Origin: JAKSUT01 sp045616505
GTDB taxonomy: Bacteria; Cyanobacteriota; Vampirovibrionia; Gastranaerophilales; Gastranaerophilaceae
Assembly: GCA_045616505.1 (NCBI GenBank)
Contig: JAZLGV010000007.1
Location: 1-21,343 of the forward strand
DNA length: 21,343 bases
Direction of reading: 5' to 3'
The notes beneath the pieces are model-generated. The model was not told the origin of the DNA, did no database searches, and saw only the letters and a program-made list of their open reading frames with translations. Both the position numbers and the translations under genes were made by a program. How positions within the stretch are numbered: position 1 is the stretch's first letter; the number at the start of each line of letters is the position of its first letter. Below are positions 1-7,732 of the stretch, one piece after another.

Positions 1-134
1 TTTAAATAAATTTGTAAAATATCATCTTCTTTGAATATAGAATTAAAAGTTTTAATATCGTTTTTATCTTCAAAGAACGATGAATCATCTGCAAAATTAA
101 ATTTTCGTATAAATTTTTTATTTTTACTCAACAC
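1..134 (-). CDS. Partial unknown gene (5' end only)
   Basis: An open frame of 44 codons runs off the left edge. It starts at GTG (134-132), preceded by a strong Shine-Dalgarno GGAGG at 142-146 with 7 bases of spacing; TTG at 131-129 is an alternative start. The visible N-terminus is basic and then acidic (LSKNKKFIRKFNF, later FKEDDILQIYL), with no signal peptide or membrane segment. I do not recognise the family. It lies on the same strand as the LCP gene but beyond that gene's terminator, so it is probably transcribed separately or by read-through. The start is convincing because of the ribosome site; the function is unknown. Confidence 0.55.
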   Translation of the reverse strand, partial: MLSKNKKFIRKFNFADDSSFFEDKNDIKTFNSIFKEDDILQIYL

Positions 135-192
135 AACAAATCCTCCAATACTCCCAACAAATTTTTAGACGGAAGTTTTGAAAAAAAGTTGC

Positions 193-221
193 AAAAAGAA
201 AGACATAAATTTTATGTCTTT
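193..221 (-). terminator. Rho-independent terminator of the LCP gene
   Basis: A perfect 9-bp stem (199-207 with 213-221, AAAGACATA/TATGTCTTT) with a 5-base loop follows the LCP stop codon by about 23 bases on the minus strand. On that strand the stem is followed by a T-rich run (198 down to 193, interrupted by GCAAC, then more T). The stem is AT-rich and so only moderately strong. Confidence 0.6.
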
Positions 222-244
222 TGTTGTTTTTAATTTTTATTTTC

Positions 245-1615
245 TTATTTTCCGGAAACAATAACTACGAAATCACTATTTGAACAGTAGAAATTATTTG
301 GGTCATAAACAAATTGATTGTTTTGTATTTGAGGAACTTTTTTCTTTAACCAGTTAAAGAAATTATTTGAAACAGAACTAGAGTTTGCTACAAATTGAGA
401 ATGTGGAAGATGGTTTTTACCAAAGCAATTAACTTCAAAACCAAGATTTTCAAATTGAGCTTTTAGTTTCATAGCTTCTTGTTCTTTTTCTGGAGAATAC
501 ATAATTCCTGCTACATATTTTTTATCTTCATCAGTAATTGGTGTATCTCTATAAATAAGTCTGTTTACAACTTCTTGAGTTTTTTCAGGGTCTAAAATCC
601 AATAACTAATAGAACCTTTTTTATTAGGTCTTCCTGGAAGTGTTGCTACTTCAATTTTATTCATATTGAAACTTTTAGCAAGTGCTGCGTATTGAGATAA
701 TTCATATAATGATAAATCTGTTTTAATGTAAGTATTTGCAACACTTAAAATTTCAGGAATTTTAGCAATAGTTTGTGGTGTTTGAATTTTTTCTAATAAA
801 CTTCTTAAAAACCATTGTTGTCTTTGAGTTCTACCAATATCACCCAAACCATCATGTCTAAATCTTAAATACCCAACGGCATCTTTACCGTTTAATACAT
901 TTATACCTTTATTTAAGTGAATATGAAGTTTTCCTGAAAAATCATCATAATTCATTTTCTTTTCAACATAAACAGGTACTCCGTCTAAAGCATCAACAAT
1001 GTGTTCAACTGCATCGTTAGAAACAACAATATACTTATCAACTTTTACACCTAAAACTTCTTCAACAGTTTGTTTTGTAAGTTCTATTCCGCCAAAAGCG
1101 TGAGCTGCATTGATTTTTTGAATACCGTAATCAGCAGGCAAATAAACTTTACTATCCCTAGGAATAGAAATAGCATTAACTGAATGAGTTTTTGAATCAA
1201 TATTCATCAAGATAATTGTGTCAGAGCGAGTTCCTTTCCAAGGATCTGTTTTTGAACCGTTTGAATCAACTCCGACAAGTAAAATATTTTGTCTTCTTGA
1301 GAAAAATGGAATAGAAAAATCCATTTTTTTTCTGTTATTTTTAGCATTTACGATTGCAGTTAAAACATTTGAAACAAAATTATCTTTACCGAACATTTGT
1401 TCAACAGTTTCAATATTTTTTATTGAAGAAATAAAACCGACAAGCAATACAAGCAAAATCAATACTAATACAAGTAAGGTTTTTGTAAGACTTGAAGTTT
1501 CTTTCTTTTCCTCTTCTATTTGTTTAAGGAAAATGCTATAATCCTCTTCCCTTATTTTCTTTTTCATATTTTTATTACTATTTATTTTCTTATTGTAATT
1601 GTTATATTCTTTCAT
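245..1615 (-). CDS. LytR-CpsA-Psr (LCP) family cell-wall glycopolymer transferase
   Basis: LCP enzymes are membrane-anchored and transfer polyprenyl-phosphate-linked glycopolymers to peptidoglycan or, in some bacteria, to protein. The protein has 456 residues: a charged cytoplasmic N-terminus, one membrane helix at about 44-64, then the LCP domain at about 106-275. The domain shows the phosphate-binding landmarks: NILLVGVD (110-117), R130/D132 in TRSDTI, IPRDS with R153, KINAAHAFGG (168-176), and YLRFRHD followed by GRTQRQQ (249-267). The C-terminal ~90 residues (about 366-456) fit the LytR_C-type tail seen in many LCP proteins. The gene is monocistronic, divergent from glgC and followed by a terminator. 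Neither possible start (residue 1 or Met17) has a Shine-Dalgarno site. The upstream TATAAT lies only 12 bases before the first ATG, so Met1 would give a very short leader. The acceptor and glycan are unknown. Confidence 0.9.
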   Translation of the reverse strand: MKEYNNYNKKINSNKNMKKKIREEDYSIFLKQIEEEKKETSSLTKTLLVLVLILLVLLVGFISSIKNIETVEQMFGKDNFVSNVLTAIVNAKNNRKKMDFSIPFFSRRQNILLVGVDSNGSKTDPWKGTRSDTIILMNIDSKTHSVNAISIPRDSKVYLPADYGIQKINAAHAFGGIELTKQTVEEVLGVKVDKYIVVSNDAVEHIVDALDGVPVYVEKKMNYDDFSGKLHIHLNKGINVLNGKDAVGYLRFRHDGLGDIGRTQRQQWFLRSLLEKIQTPQTIAKIPEILSVANTYIKTDLSLYELSQYAALAKSFNMNKIEVATLPGRPNKKGSISYWILDPEKTQEVVNRLIYRDTPITDEDKKYVAGIMYSPEKEQEAMKLKAQFENLGFEVNCFGKNHLPHSQFVANSSSVSNNFFNWLKKKVPQIQNNQFVYDPNNFYCSNSDFVVIVSGK

Positions 1616-1627
1616 TTTTTAGTAAAA

Positions 1628-1655
1628 ATTATAGTCTTTAAAAAAAAAAAGTAAA
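1628..1655 (-). promoter_or_regulatory. Candidate promoter of the LCP gene
   Basis: On the minus strand TTTACT (1655-1650), 16 bases, then TATAAT (1633-1628). The -10 box ends 12 bases before the ATG at 1615, so the mRNA leader would be only about 5 bases. The consensus -10 in a very A/T-rich setting makes this plausible but not certain. Confidence 0.5.
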
Positions 1656-1774
1656 TAAATTAATAAACAATGTAAAGAAAAAAGTAAATATAATAAAATC
1701 ATCATTTTGGATTAGTGAATTATTTTTTAGTTTGTTTTATAGTATATACATACAAACAGTGTATAGGAGAAAAC

Positions 1775-3007
1775 ATGTCTAACGAAGATGTTTTGGTAAT
1801 GATTTTAGCTGGTGGCGAAGGAAAAAGATTGTTTCCTTTAACAAAAGATAGAGCAAAACCAGCAGTTCCATTTGGTGGAAGATATAGAATTATTGATTTT
1901 GTATTGAATAATTTTATAAACTCAGGTTTTTATAAAATAAAAGTTTTAACTCAATATAAATCAGATTCTTTGAACAAACATATTACACGTGGTTGGTCTT
2001 TATCACCATTTTTGGATCAATATATTGATTTAGTTCCTGCTCAAATGAGAACAGGTAGTGATTGGTATATGGGAACAGCAGATGCTATTTTCCAAAACGT
2101 AAATCAAATTGAAGATATTAATCCAAAACATGTTTGTGTATTTGGTGGTGACCATATTTACAAAATGGATGTTTCACAAATGTTGAAATATCACAAAGAA
2201 AAAAATTCAGATTTAACAATTTCTGCAATTCCTGTTCCAAAAGAAGAAGCTTCTGAATTTGGTATTATGGAAATTAATGATAATTGGGAATTAGTTGGTT
2301 TTGAAGAAAAACCGAAAGAACCAAAAACAATCCCTGGTAATCCAGATATGTGCTTGGCTTCAATGGGAAATTACATTTTTGAAAAAAATATTTTGGTAGA
2401 ATCTTTATACAAAGATGCAACAAAAGAAAATTCAAAACACGATTTTGGTAAAAACATTATCCCAACATTGTTAGCAGAAGGAAAAAGAATATTTATTTAT
2501 AACTTCCATGACAATACTCACAAAGGTATGTCTGAAGCTGAACAAGGCTATTGGAGAGATGTAGGTAACATCGATGCATATTGGCAATCAAATATGGACT
2601 TGTTAGATTATTGTCCAGAATTAAACTTATATTCTCAAGATTGGCCATTGAGAACATTCAATTATAACTATCCGCCAGCTAAATTTATTTGGGAAGAAGG
2701 CGATAGAATTGGTATGGCAACAAATTCAATGGTATCTGAAGGATGTATTATTTCCGGTGGTAGTCTTTCAAGATGTATTCTTGCTCCAAAAGTTAGAATA
2801 AACAGTTATTCTCAAATAACAGAATCAATTTTGATGGAAAATGTTACAATTGGACGTCATGCAGAAATAAAACGTGCAATTATTGATAAAAATGTTGTAA
2901 TCCCTGCTGAAATGAAAATTGGTTTTGATAGAGCTGAAGATGAACGTAGAGGTTTTTACGTTTCAAAAGGCGGAATAACAGTTGTTCCAAAAGGCGCTAT
3001 AATATAA
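1775..3007 (+). CDS. glgC: Glucose-1-phosphate adenylyltransferase (ADP-glucose pyrophosphorylase)
   Basis: Makes ADP-glucose from ATP and glucose-1-phosphate, the committed step of bacterial glycogen synthesis, in the cytoplasm. The 410-residue protein has the nucleotide-binding start LAGGEGKRLFPLTKDRAKPAVPFGG (described here by its key residues G13-G16, R18, K24, K28), the catalytic-loop FGGDHIYKMD with D126, the glucose-1-phosphate region EFGIM and FEEKP (K179), and a C-terminal left-handed beta-helix rich in short I/V repeats (about 315-400). Length is normal for the family. The frame is open 20 codons further upstream, but the ATG at 1775 has AGGAG at 1765-1769 and begins the conserved sequence, so the upstream extension is rejected. 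A -10-like TATAGT lies at 1738-1743 without a clear -35. A 6-bp dyad (1745-1750/1760-1765) touches the ribosome site. Next gene follows after 15 bases. Confidence 0.96.
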   Translation: MSNEDVLVMILAGGEGKRLFPLTKDRAKPAVPFGGRYRIIDFVLNNFINSGFYKIKVLTQYKSDSLNKHITRGWSLSPFLDQYIDLVPAQMRTGSDWYMGTADAIFQNVNQIEDINPKHVCVFGGDHIYKMDVSQMLKYHKEKNSDLTISAIPVPKEEASEFGIMEINDNWELVGFEEKPKEPKTIPGNPDMCLASMGNYIFEKNILVESLYKDATKENSKHDFGKNIIPTLLAEGKRIFIYNFHDNTHKGMSEAEQGYWRDVGNIDAYWQSNMDLLDYCPELNLYSQDWPLRTFNYNYPPAKFIWEEGDRIGMATNSMVSEGCIISGGSLSRCILAPKVRINSYSQITESILMENVTIGRHAEIKRAIIDKNVVIPAEMKIGFDRAEDERRGFYVSKGGITVVPKGAII

Positions 3008-3022
3008 TAAAAGAACAAAATA

Positions 3023-3478
3023 ATGAAAAGAAATGTAATTATTAGTATAAGTGTTCTTGTTGTTGTTATTATAACATCTGCTGTTGTTTGGGCTTTTTCT
3101 CCTGTGAAAAATTTAAAACCATCAGATTATGATGATGGAATTACAATACAACAAGTAGAACAACAAGATAAACCTGTAATTTTATTATTTTATGCAGATT
3201 GGTGTACATATTGTTCAAAATTCATGCCAAAATATAAAGTTTTGAAAAATCTTTATAAAAATGATTTTAATTTTGTCATGTTAAATATAGATGTTTCAGA
3301 AAATAAAAAATTTATAGAAGATTTTTATATTTCTTTTTTCCCAACATTATGTATTTATGACCCAAAAATAGATAATAAAATATTTTTACCTAATGCAATT
3401 TATGGTGATATAAATTTGTTGAAAAAAGAAATTGAAAGATATTTAAGAATAAGAAAAATGATAAAGATAGAAAATTAA
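3023..3478 (+). CDS. Membrane-anchored thioredoxin-fold protein
   Basis: A 151-residue protein with an N-terminal membrane anchor or uncleaved signal (about residues 4-24), then a thioredoxin-like domain. The redox motif WCTYC has C61 and C64, preceded by ILLFYAD, and the usual cis-proline is visible in SFFPTLCIYD (P107). The active site would face the periplasm, where such proteins reduce or oxidise disulfides; the electron partner is not visible. The C-terminal half is short, ending in a basic amphipathic helix. The gene starts 15 bases after glgC and has only a weak A-rich ribosome site, so it is probably co-transcribed with glgC. No functional link to glycogen synthesis is evident. It could also be called a DsbD C-terminal/TlpA-like protein; the exact subfamily cannot be settled by eye. 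Confidence 0.8.
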   Translation: MKRNVIISISVLVVVIITSAVVWAFSPVKNLKPSDYDDGITIQQVEQQDKPVILLFYADWCTYCSKFMPKYKVLKNLYKNDFNFVMLNIDVSENKKFIEDFYISFFPTLCIYDPKIDNKIFLPNAIYGDINLLKKEIERYLRIRKMIKIEN

Positions 3479-3506
3479 TTATCATTTTGACTAAAAGCAA
3501 ATATAA

Positions 3507-3534
3507 TTGAAAAAATATCTTAAAGTGTTAAAAT
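3507..3534 (+). promoter_or_regulatory. Candidate promoter of the BFN-domain gene
   Basis: TTGAAA (3507-3512), 16 bases, then TAAAAT (3529-3534), about 36 bases before the ATG at 3571. An alternative -10 TATAAT sits at 3502-3507, but the TTGACT upstream of it is only 9 bases away, too close to pair with it. Confidence 0.4.
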
Positions 3535-3570
3535 AAGTCTGTTATAAGAATTATTCAAAGGTTTATAAGA

Positions 3571-4080
3571 ATGATAGAAATGAAAGTTATGGGAATTGCT
3601 CTTGATACAAGAACTGGTTCTCCAATTGTAGTTTTACATGATACAGAAAACAGAAAAGCTCTTCCTATTTGGATAGGTTCAGCTGAAGCAAGTGCAATTA
3701 TTAGAAAAATAGAAAATCTTACAGTTTCTCGTCCAATGACACATGATTTAATAGTTCAAATTATTGAAAAAATGGATTGTACATTAGACAGAATAGAAAT
3801 AGTTGATGTTGAAGATGAAACATATTATGCAAACATAATTATCATTGATAAAGAAGGAAAAGAAAAAGAAATTGATGCTCGACCTTCAGATGCTATTGCT
3901 GTTGCTATAAGAGTTGATGTTCCTATTTTTGTTTCTCCAAAAGTTCTTTCAACAGGTTCAGTTTCAACAGATTCAGCAAAAGACGAACAAGAATCAGCAG
4001 AATTTAAAGAGTTTATTCAAAATGTAAATCCATCAGATTTTGCAAAAATGTTAAAAGATTTTCCTCAATCTGATCAATAA
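3571..4080 (+). CDS. BFN-domain (DUF151) bifunctional nuclease family protein
   Basis: A 169-residue protein with the whole BFN/DUF151 domain at about 1-130. Landmarks are MKVMGIALD at the start, the segment LPIWIGSAEASAI (31-43), the MTHDL segment (56-60) and the very characteristic DARPSDAIAVAIR (102-114). The C-terminal tail is acidic and ends in a short helix (FKEFIQNVNPSDFAKML). Family members are small cytoplasmic proteins reported as nucleases in plants and common in Actinobacteria, Cyanobacteria and thermophiles; their bacterial role is poorly known. Start choice: ATG at 3571 with AAAGG at 3557-3561, and the conserved MIEMKV beginning. It has its own candidate promoter and terminator. 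It lacks the UVR motif that some homologues carry. Confidence 0.9.
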   Translation: MIEMKVMGIALDTRTGSPIVVLHDTENRKALPIWIGSAEASAIIRKIENLTVSRPMTHDLIVQIIEKMDCTLDRIEIVDVEDETYYANIIIIDKEGKEKEIDARPSDAIAVAIRVDVPIFVSPKVLSTGSVSTDSAKDEQESAEFKEFIQNVNPSDFAKMLKDFPQSDQ

Positions 4081-4097
4081 AAATTTTGATAAAAAAG

Positions 4098-4131
4098 AAA
4101 GACGAAGTTTTTATTTAAAAGCTTCGTCTTT
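4098..4131. terminator. Bidirectional terminator between convergent genes
   Basis: A 10-bp stem AAAGACGAAG/CTTCGTCTTT (4098-4107 with 4122-4131) with a 14-base loop that can partly pair further. It is followed by TTTTATTATTT on the plus strand and by TTTCTTTTTT on the minus strand. It lies between the stops of the BFN gene and the aminotransferase gene and can serve both. Confidence 0.8.
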
Positions 4132-4153
4132 TTATTATTTATACAATTTGATT

Positions 4154-5311
4154 TTATTTTGTAGCAAAAAGATGTTCCATTGCTGCTTTTACACCAGCAC
4201 CTGTTTCAAAATTATAATTTAATTTTTTCAAAACAGCTTCTAAAGAGGCAACAGCAGTTAACAAATCTCTATCAGAAACATAACCAAGAGTTCCCATTCT
4301 AAAGATTTTATCTTTTAAGCTTTTTTGTCCGTTTGCAACAACAATGTCAAAATCTTTTTTGAATGTGCTTCTTATGTCAGGTACAGAAATACCTTCTGGA
4401 GGAAGAATTGAAGTGATAGAGAAACTAGCATTTTCGTCTTTTTCAACAAAAAGTTTTAGACCTAATGCTCTAACAGCTTTTCTTAAACCGATAGCAAGTC
4501 TTTCATGTCTTGCGTAAATGTTTTCTAATCCTTCTTTTTTCATCATATTTAATGCGGTTTGAAGTGCAACAATAAGGTTTACAGGAGGAGTCCATGGAGT
4601 TGTATCGCCTTCAACGGCTTTTTTGTGTGCTGCCCAATCGAAATAAAAACTTGGATATTTGCATTGTTCATATACTTTCCATGCTTTTTCGCTTGCAGCT
4701 AAGAAAGATAACCCTGGTGGAAGCATAAAGCCTTTTTGTGAACCAGAAACAAGAACATCAATTCCCCATTCATCCATTTTTACGTCCATTGCAGCAACAG
4801 ATGTAACTCCATCAACAACAGAAATTGCACCATGTTCTTTAATTATTTGGCATAAAGTTTTAACATCATTTTTAGCACCTGTTGAAGTTTCAGAATGAGT
4901 TAAAGTAACTATTTTAATTTCATGATTTGTATCTTGAGCAAGTTTTGCTTTTAAGTCTTCAGGATTAATCACTTGTCCAAGTTCTACTTCTAATTTTTCA
5001 ACAATAGCACCACGGCTTTGAGCAATATTTGCCCATCTAGCACCAAAATTACCAATAATACATGATAAAACTTTATCTCCTGCGTTTACCAAATTTGATA
5101 ATGCACCTTCCATTGCACCTGTGCCACTTGCAGCATAAATAAATACGTGGTTTTTTGTTTGGAATAACCATTTTAAATCTGCATAAACCTCTTTTAAAAT
5201 AGCAGAAAATTCTGTGCTTCTATGTCCTATTGGATGTTTTGCCATTGCTAAAAGCACACTTTCAGGTACTGGTGTTGGACCAGGAATCATTAAAAACGTT
5301 TTATCTTGCAT
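4154..5311 (-). CDS. Class V PLP-dependent aminotransferase (alanine/serine-glyoxylate type)
   Basis: A 385-residue fold-type I PLP enzyme. Landmarks: MIPGPTPVPESV (8-19) at the N-terminus, the PLP-phosphate segment ASGTGAMEGAL (61-71), THSETSTG (138-145), the Asp contacting the PLP ring in VVDGVTS (D167), and the Schiff-base Lys in SGSQKGFMLPPG (K193). Family members use alanine or serine as amino donor and glyoxylate or pyruvate as acceptor; in Cyanobacteria close relatives are often annotated as a soluble hydrogenase 42-kDa subunit, a name without catalytic basis here. The frame is open to 5425, but the ATG at 5311 has GGGGAG just upstream and fits the family N-terminus, so the longer form is rejected. 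Divergent from waaA, single gene, bidirectional terminator at the end. Real substrates cannot be read from sequence. Confidence 0.88.
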   Translation of the reverse strand: MQDKTFLMIPGPTPVPESVLLAMAKHPIGHRSTEFSAILKEVYADLKWLFQTKNHVFIYAASGTGAMEGALSNLVNAGDKVLSCIIGNFGARWANIAQSRGAIVEKLEVELGQVINPEDLKAKLAQDTNHEIKIVTLTHSETSTGAKNDVKTLCQIIKEHGAISVVDGVTSVAAMDVKMDEWGIDVLVSGSQKGFMLPPGLSFLAASEKAWKVYEQCKYPSFYFDWAAHKKAVEGDTTPWTPPVNLIVALQTALNMMKKEGLENIYARHERLAIGLRKAVRALGLKLFVEKDENASFSITSILPPEGISVPDIRSTFKKDFDIVVANGQKSLKDKIFRMGTLGYVSDRDLLTAVASLEAVLKKLNYNFETGAGVKAAMEHLFATK

Positions 5312-5378
5312 TTTTTTCTCCCCATTTTTGTATTCTCTCTTTTTCATTCTCTCATATTTTTCAATTTTCCTCAAATAT

Positions 5379-5407
5379 GTGAAAAAATTTAATGTTTGTA
5401 CTAAAAT
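5379..5407 (+). promoter_or_regulatory. Candidate promoter of waaA giving a leaderless mRNA
   Basis: GTGAAA (5379-5384), 17 bases, TAAAAT (5402-5407). Only 6 bases separate the -10 box from the ATG at 5414, so transcription would start at or next to the start codon. No Shine-Dalgarno sequence is present. Confidence 0.45.
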
Positions 5408-5413
5408 CAAACT

Positions 5414-6655
5414 ATGATTTATCAAATTTTTTCATTTATTTTTTCAATAGTATTAATTCCTATAATTTTTATTTTAGGTATGTTTTTGCCTAAATTAAAA
5501 GCAGGGTTTAGTGAAAAATGCGGCAATTATAAAAATCTTGAAAAAGATAAAAGAATTGTTTTTTATGGTATTTCTGTCGGAGAAATACAAGCTCTTGAAG
5601 GTTTAATTAAAAAGACAAAAGAAACTTTTCCAGATGTAAAAATCGTAATTATGACAGGCACTCCAACTGGTCAAGAAATTGCAAAAAAGAAATTTTTAGA
5701 AATAGCAGAATATATTACATATTTTCCTTTTGATTTTCCACAATGTGTAAATTCAATGATAAAGAAAATAAAACCATCTGCTTTTTTAGTAATGGAAACA
5801 GAGCTTTGGCCTAATTATACTTATGCTTTACATAAAAATAAAATACCTTTTTATGTAATAAACGCAAGAATTTCTGATAGAACATTTAATTCATATAAAA
5901 AATTAAAATTTATTTTTAAACCTATATTAGAGCGTTTTACAAATGTTTTTCCTCAAAGCCAACAAGATTATGACAAATTTATAGCTTTAGGTGCAAAAGA
6001 AAACACAACAAAAATCATGGGAAATTTAAAATTTGATATTAAAAAACCTGATGTTTCAAATTTGAATTTTGAACGAGGTGAAAATACAAAAATAATTTTG
6101 GCAGGAAGTACACATAGCGGCGAAGATGAAATTGTTTTAGAATCTTTTGTAAATTTGAAAAAAGAGTTTTCAAATACAAAATTAATGATAGCAAGCCGTC
6201 ATCCTGAAAGAAATGAAAAAGTTTTTGAATTAATGCAAAAAACAGGTTTTGCTTGTGGAAAACGTTCAAACAATGATAATTTTAAAGAAAAAGATATAAT
6301 TTTAATTGACACCATGGGAGAATTAGGTAAATTATATTCTGTGTGTGATATAGCTTTTTTGGGTGGAAGTTTTAACAAAACAGGCGGACATAATCCACTA
6401 GAAGCTACAATTTGGGAAAAACCTGTTGTTTCAGGTTCATGTATTCATAATTTTAAAGATATATACGCAATTTTGACAAATAATGGAGCTGCAAAAATTG
6501 TTAAAACACAACAAGAACTAGAATGTGCTTTAGCTTCTTTGTTGCAAGAGGATGCGCAATATGAAATAGCAAAAGAATCTTGTAAAAACGTTTTTGAAAA
6601 AAACTCTGGTGCAGTAAAATTTGTAATAGATGTTTTACAAAACATTGTTAAATAA
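5414..6655 (+). CDS. waaA: 3-deoxy-D-manno-octulosonic acid (Kdo) transferase
   Basis: Transfers Kdo from CMP-Kdo to lipid A precursor at the inner membrane, starting the LPS core. The 413-residue protein has an N-terminal hydrophobic membrane-associated segment (about 1-24). The family signature GISVGEIQALEGLI (52-65) corresponds to the usual HAVSVGE motif, and METELWPN (127-134) is the other diagnostic motif. E34 in GFSEKCGNY sits where the catalytic base of the Aquifex enzyme is expected (by position, not alignment). The C-terminal GT-B half contains ILAGSTHSGED (228-238), ASRHPER (260-266), and FLGGSFNKTGGHNPLEA (315-331), the sugar-nucleotide site. Length is normal. Start ATG has no ribosome site but lies 6 bases after a -10 box. 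The gene is strong evidence for an outer membrane with lipid A. Whether it adds one or two Kdo residues is not visible. Confidence 0.93.
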   Translation: MIYQIFSFIFSIVLIPIIFILGMFLPKLKAGFSEKCGNYKNLEKDKRIVFYGISVGEIQALEGLIKKTKETFPDVKIVIMTGTPTGQEIAKKKFLEIAEYITYFPFDFPQCVNSMIKKIKPSAFLVMETELWPNYTYALHKNKIPFYVINARISDRTFNSYKKLKFIFKPILERFTNVFPQSQQDYDKFIALGAKENTTKIMGNLKFDIKKPDVSNLNFERGENTKIILAGSTHSGEDEIVLESFVNLKKEFSNTKLMIASRHPERNEKVFELMQKTGFACGKRSNNDNFKEKDIILIDTMGELGKLYSVCDIAFLGGSFNKTGGHNPLEATIWEKPVVSGSCIHNFKDIYAILTNNGAAKIVKTQQELECALASLLQEDAQYEIAKESCKNVFEKNSGAVKFVIDVLQNIVK

Positions 6656-6706
6656 CCATGTTTTTGTAAAAATTATATTAATTGAAGTAGTATAAAGGAA
6701 AATGAA

Positions 6707-7708
6707 ATGGCATTAACAGTATATTTAGGTATAGACGTAGGTTCAGTAACAACAAAAGTTGCATTAGTAGATGAAAACGGCAAATATGTAGATAGCTATA
6801 TGTTAAAAACTGCTGGAAAACCAACTGAAGCAGTTCAAAAGGGCTTATGTCAATTACAAAAACAAGCATTAACAGAATATAATATTCAAGGTGTTGGAAC
6901 AACTGGTAGTGGTAGAAATTTGGCTGGTGCTTTAGTTGGTGCAGATATTATAAAAAACGAAATTACTGCTCATGCGGTTGCTGCAAGTACATATATTCCA
7001 AATGTTCAAACAATTTTAGAAATCGGTGGACAAGATAGTAAAATTATTATTTTGCGTGACGGTATTGTTACTGATTTTGCTATGAATACAGTATGTGCGG
7101 CAGGTACAGGAAGTTTCTTAGACCACCAAGCAGCACGTTTGAATGTTCCGATAGAAGAATTTGGTGAAACAGCATTGAAATCACAAAATCCAGCAAGAAT
7201 TGCAGGAAGATGTGGTGTTTTTGCAGAAAGTGATTTAATTCACAAACAACAACTAGGTTATCCTGTAGAAGATTTATTATATGGTCTTTGCCAAGCATTA
7301 GTTAGAAATTATTTGAGTAATTTAGCTTTAGGAAAAGAATTGTTGCCAACAATTTCTTTCCAAGGTGGTGTTGCTTCAAACGCAGGTATGGTTAAAGCTT
7401 TTGAAGAAGAGTTAGGAACAAAAATTGTAGTTCCTGAAAATCATCAAACAATGGGTGCTATTGGTGCTGCTCTTCTTGCTATGGAAAATTATCAATATAA
7501 CCAAAAACCAACAACATTCAGAGGTTGGGAAGTTGGTAATATGCACTTTAATTCAATCACTTGTGATTGTCATGATTGCGCAAATAATTGTGAAATTATT
7601 ACTATTGTTGAAAGTGATGAAGTTCAACATGTTGAAAATATTAAAGATATTAAAGGAAATATTATCGCAAGATGGGGTTCTACTTGTGGTAAATATTCAA
7701 TGAACTAG
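6707..7708 (+). CDS. Acyl-CoA dehydratase activase-type ATPase (BadF/BadG/BcrA/BcrD family)
   Basis: A 333-residue ASKHA-fold ATPase like HgdC, which uses ATP to drive an electron into 2-hydroxyacyl-CoA dehydratases or related reductases. Landmarks: phosphate-1 motif GIDVGSVTTKVALVD (8-22), GTTGSGR (64-70), EIGGQDSKII (105-114), the two Cys that hold the dimer-bridging [4Fe-4S] cluster in MNTVCAAGTGSFLD (C130) and GRCGVFAESDLIH (C169), and FQGGVASNAGM (218-228). After the ATPase core, residues 286-330 carry C-x-C-x2-C-x3-C (C286, C288, C291, C295) and a final C327 in STCGKY. This resembles the linker that follows the activase part in very large activase/DUF2229 proteins, but here the chain ends 6 residues later. 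Ribosome site AAAGGA 6 bases upstream. No dehydratase gene adjoins it; YbhB follows after 24 bases, probably in the same mRNA. Confidence 0.87.
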   Translation: MALTVYLGIDVGSVTTKVALVDENGKYVDSYMLKTAGKPTEAVQKGLCQLQKQALTEYNIQGVGTTGSGRNLAGALVGADIIKNEITAHAVAASTYIPNVQTILEIGGQDSKIIILRDGIVTDFAMNTVCAAGTGSFLDHQAARLNVPIEEFGETALKSQNPARIAGRCGVFAESDLIHKQQLGYPVEDLLYGLCQALVRNYLSNLALGKELLPTISFQGGVASNAGMVKAFEEELGTKIVVPENHQTMGAIGAALLAMENYQYNQKPTTFRGWEVGNMHFNSITCDCHDCANNCEIITIVESDEVQHVENIKDIKGNIIARWGSTCGKYSMN

Positions 7709-7732
7709 GTTTCACAAAAAAGGAGTGTAATT

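Noticed and set aside
1218..1541. 107-codon plus-strand frame opposite the LCP gene
   Set aside because: A shadow of the strongly supported LCP coding frame, with no ribosome site and no family resemblance.
1715..1774. 20-codon N-terminal extension of glgC (starting ATG at 1715)
   Set aside because: The AGGAG ribosome site at 1765-1769 lies inside it and serves the ATG at 1775, where family similarity begins; the extension is hydrophobic and unlike GlgC.
3487..3507. TTGACT with TATAAT as a promoter for the BFN gene
   Set aside because: The spacer is only 9 bases, too short for a sigma-70 promoter.
4154..5311. Annotation of the aminotransferase as a hydrogenase subunit
   Set aside because: The complete PLP-binding set including the Schiff-base Lys and no metal-binding Cys motif show an aminotransferase; the hydrogenase name is a historical label in Cyanobacteria.
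5312..5425. 38-codon N-terminal extension of the aminotransferase
   Set aside because: It would overlap the waaA start and is unlike the family; GGGGAG just before 5311 decides the start.
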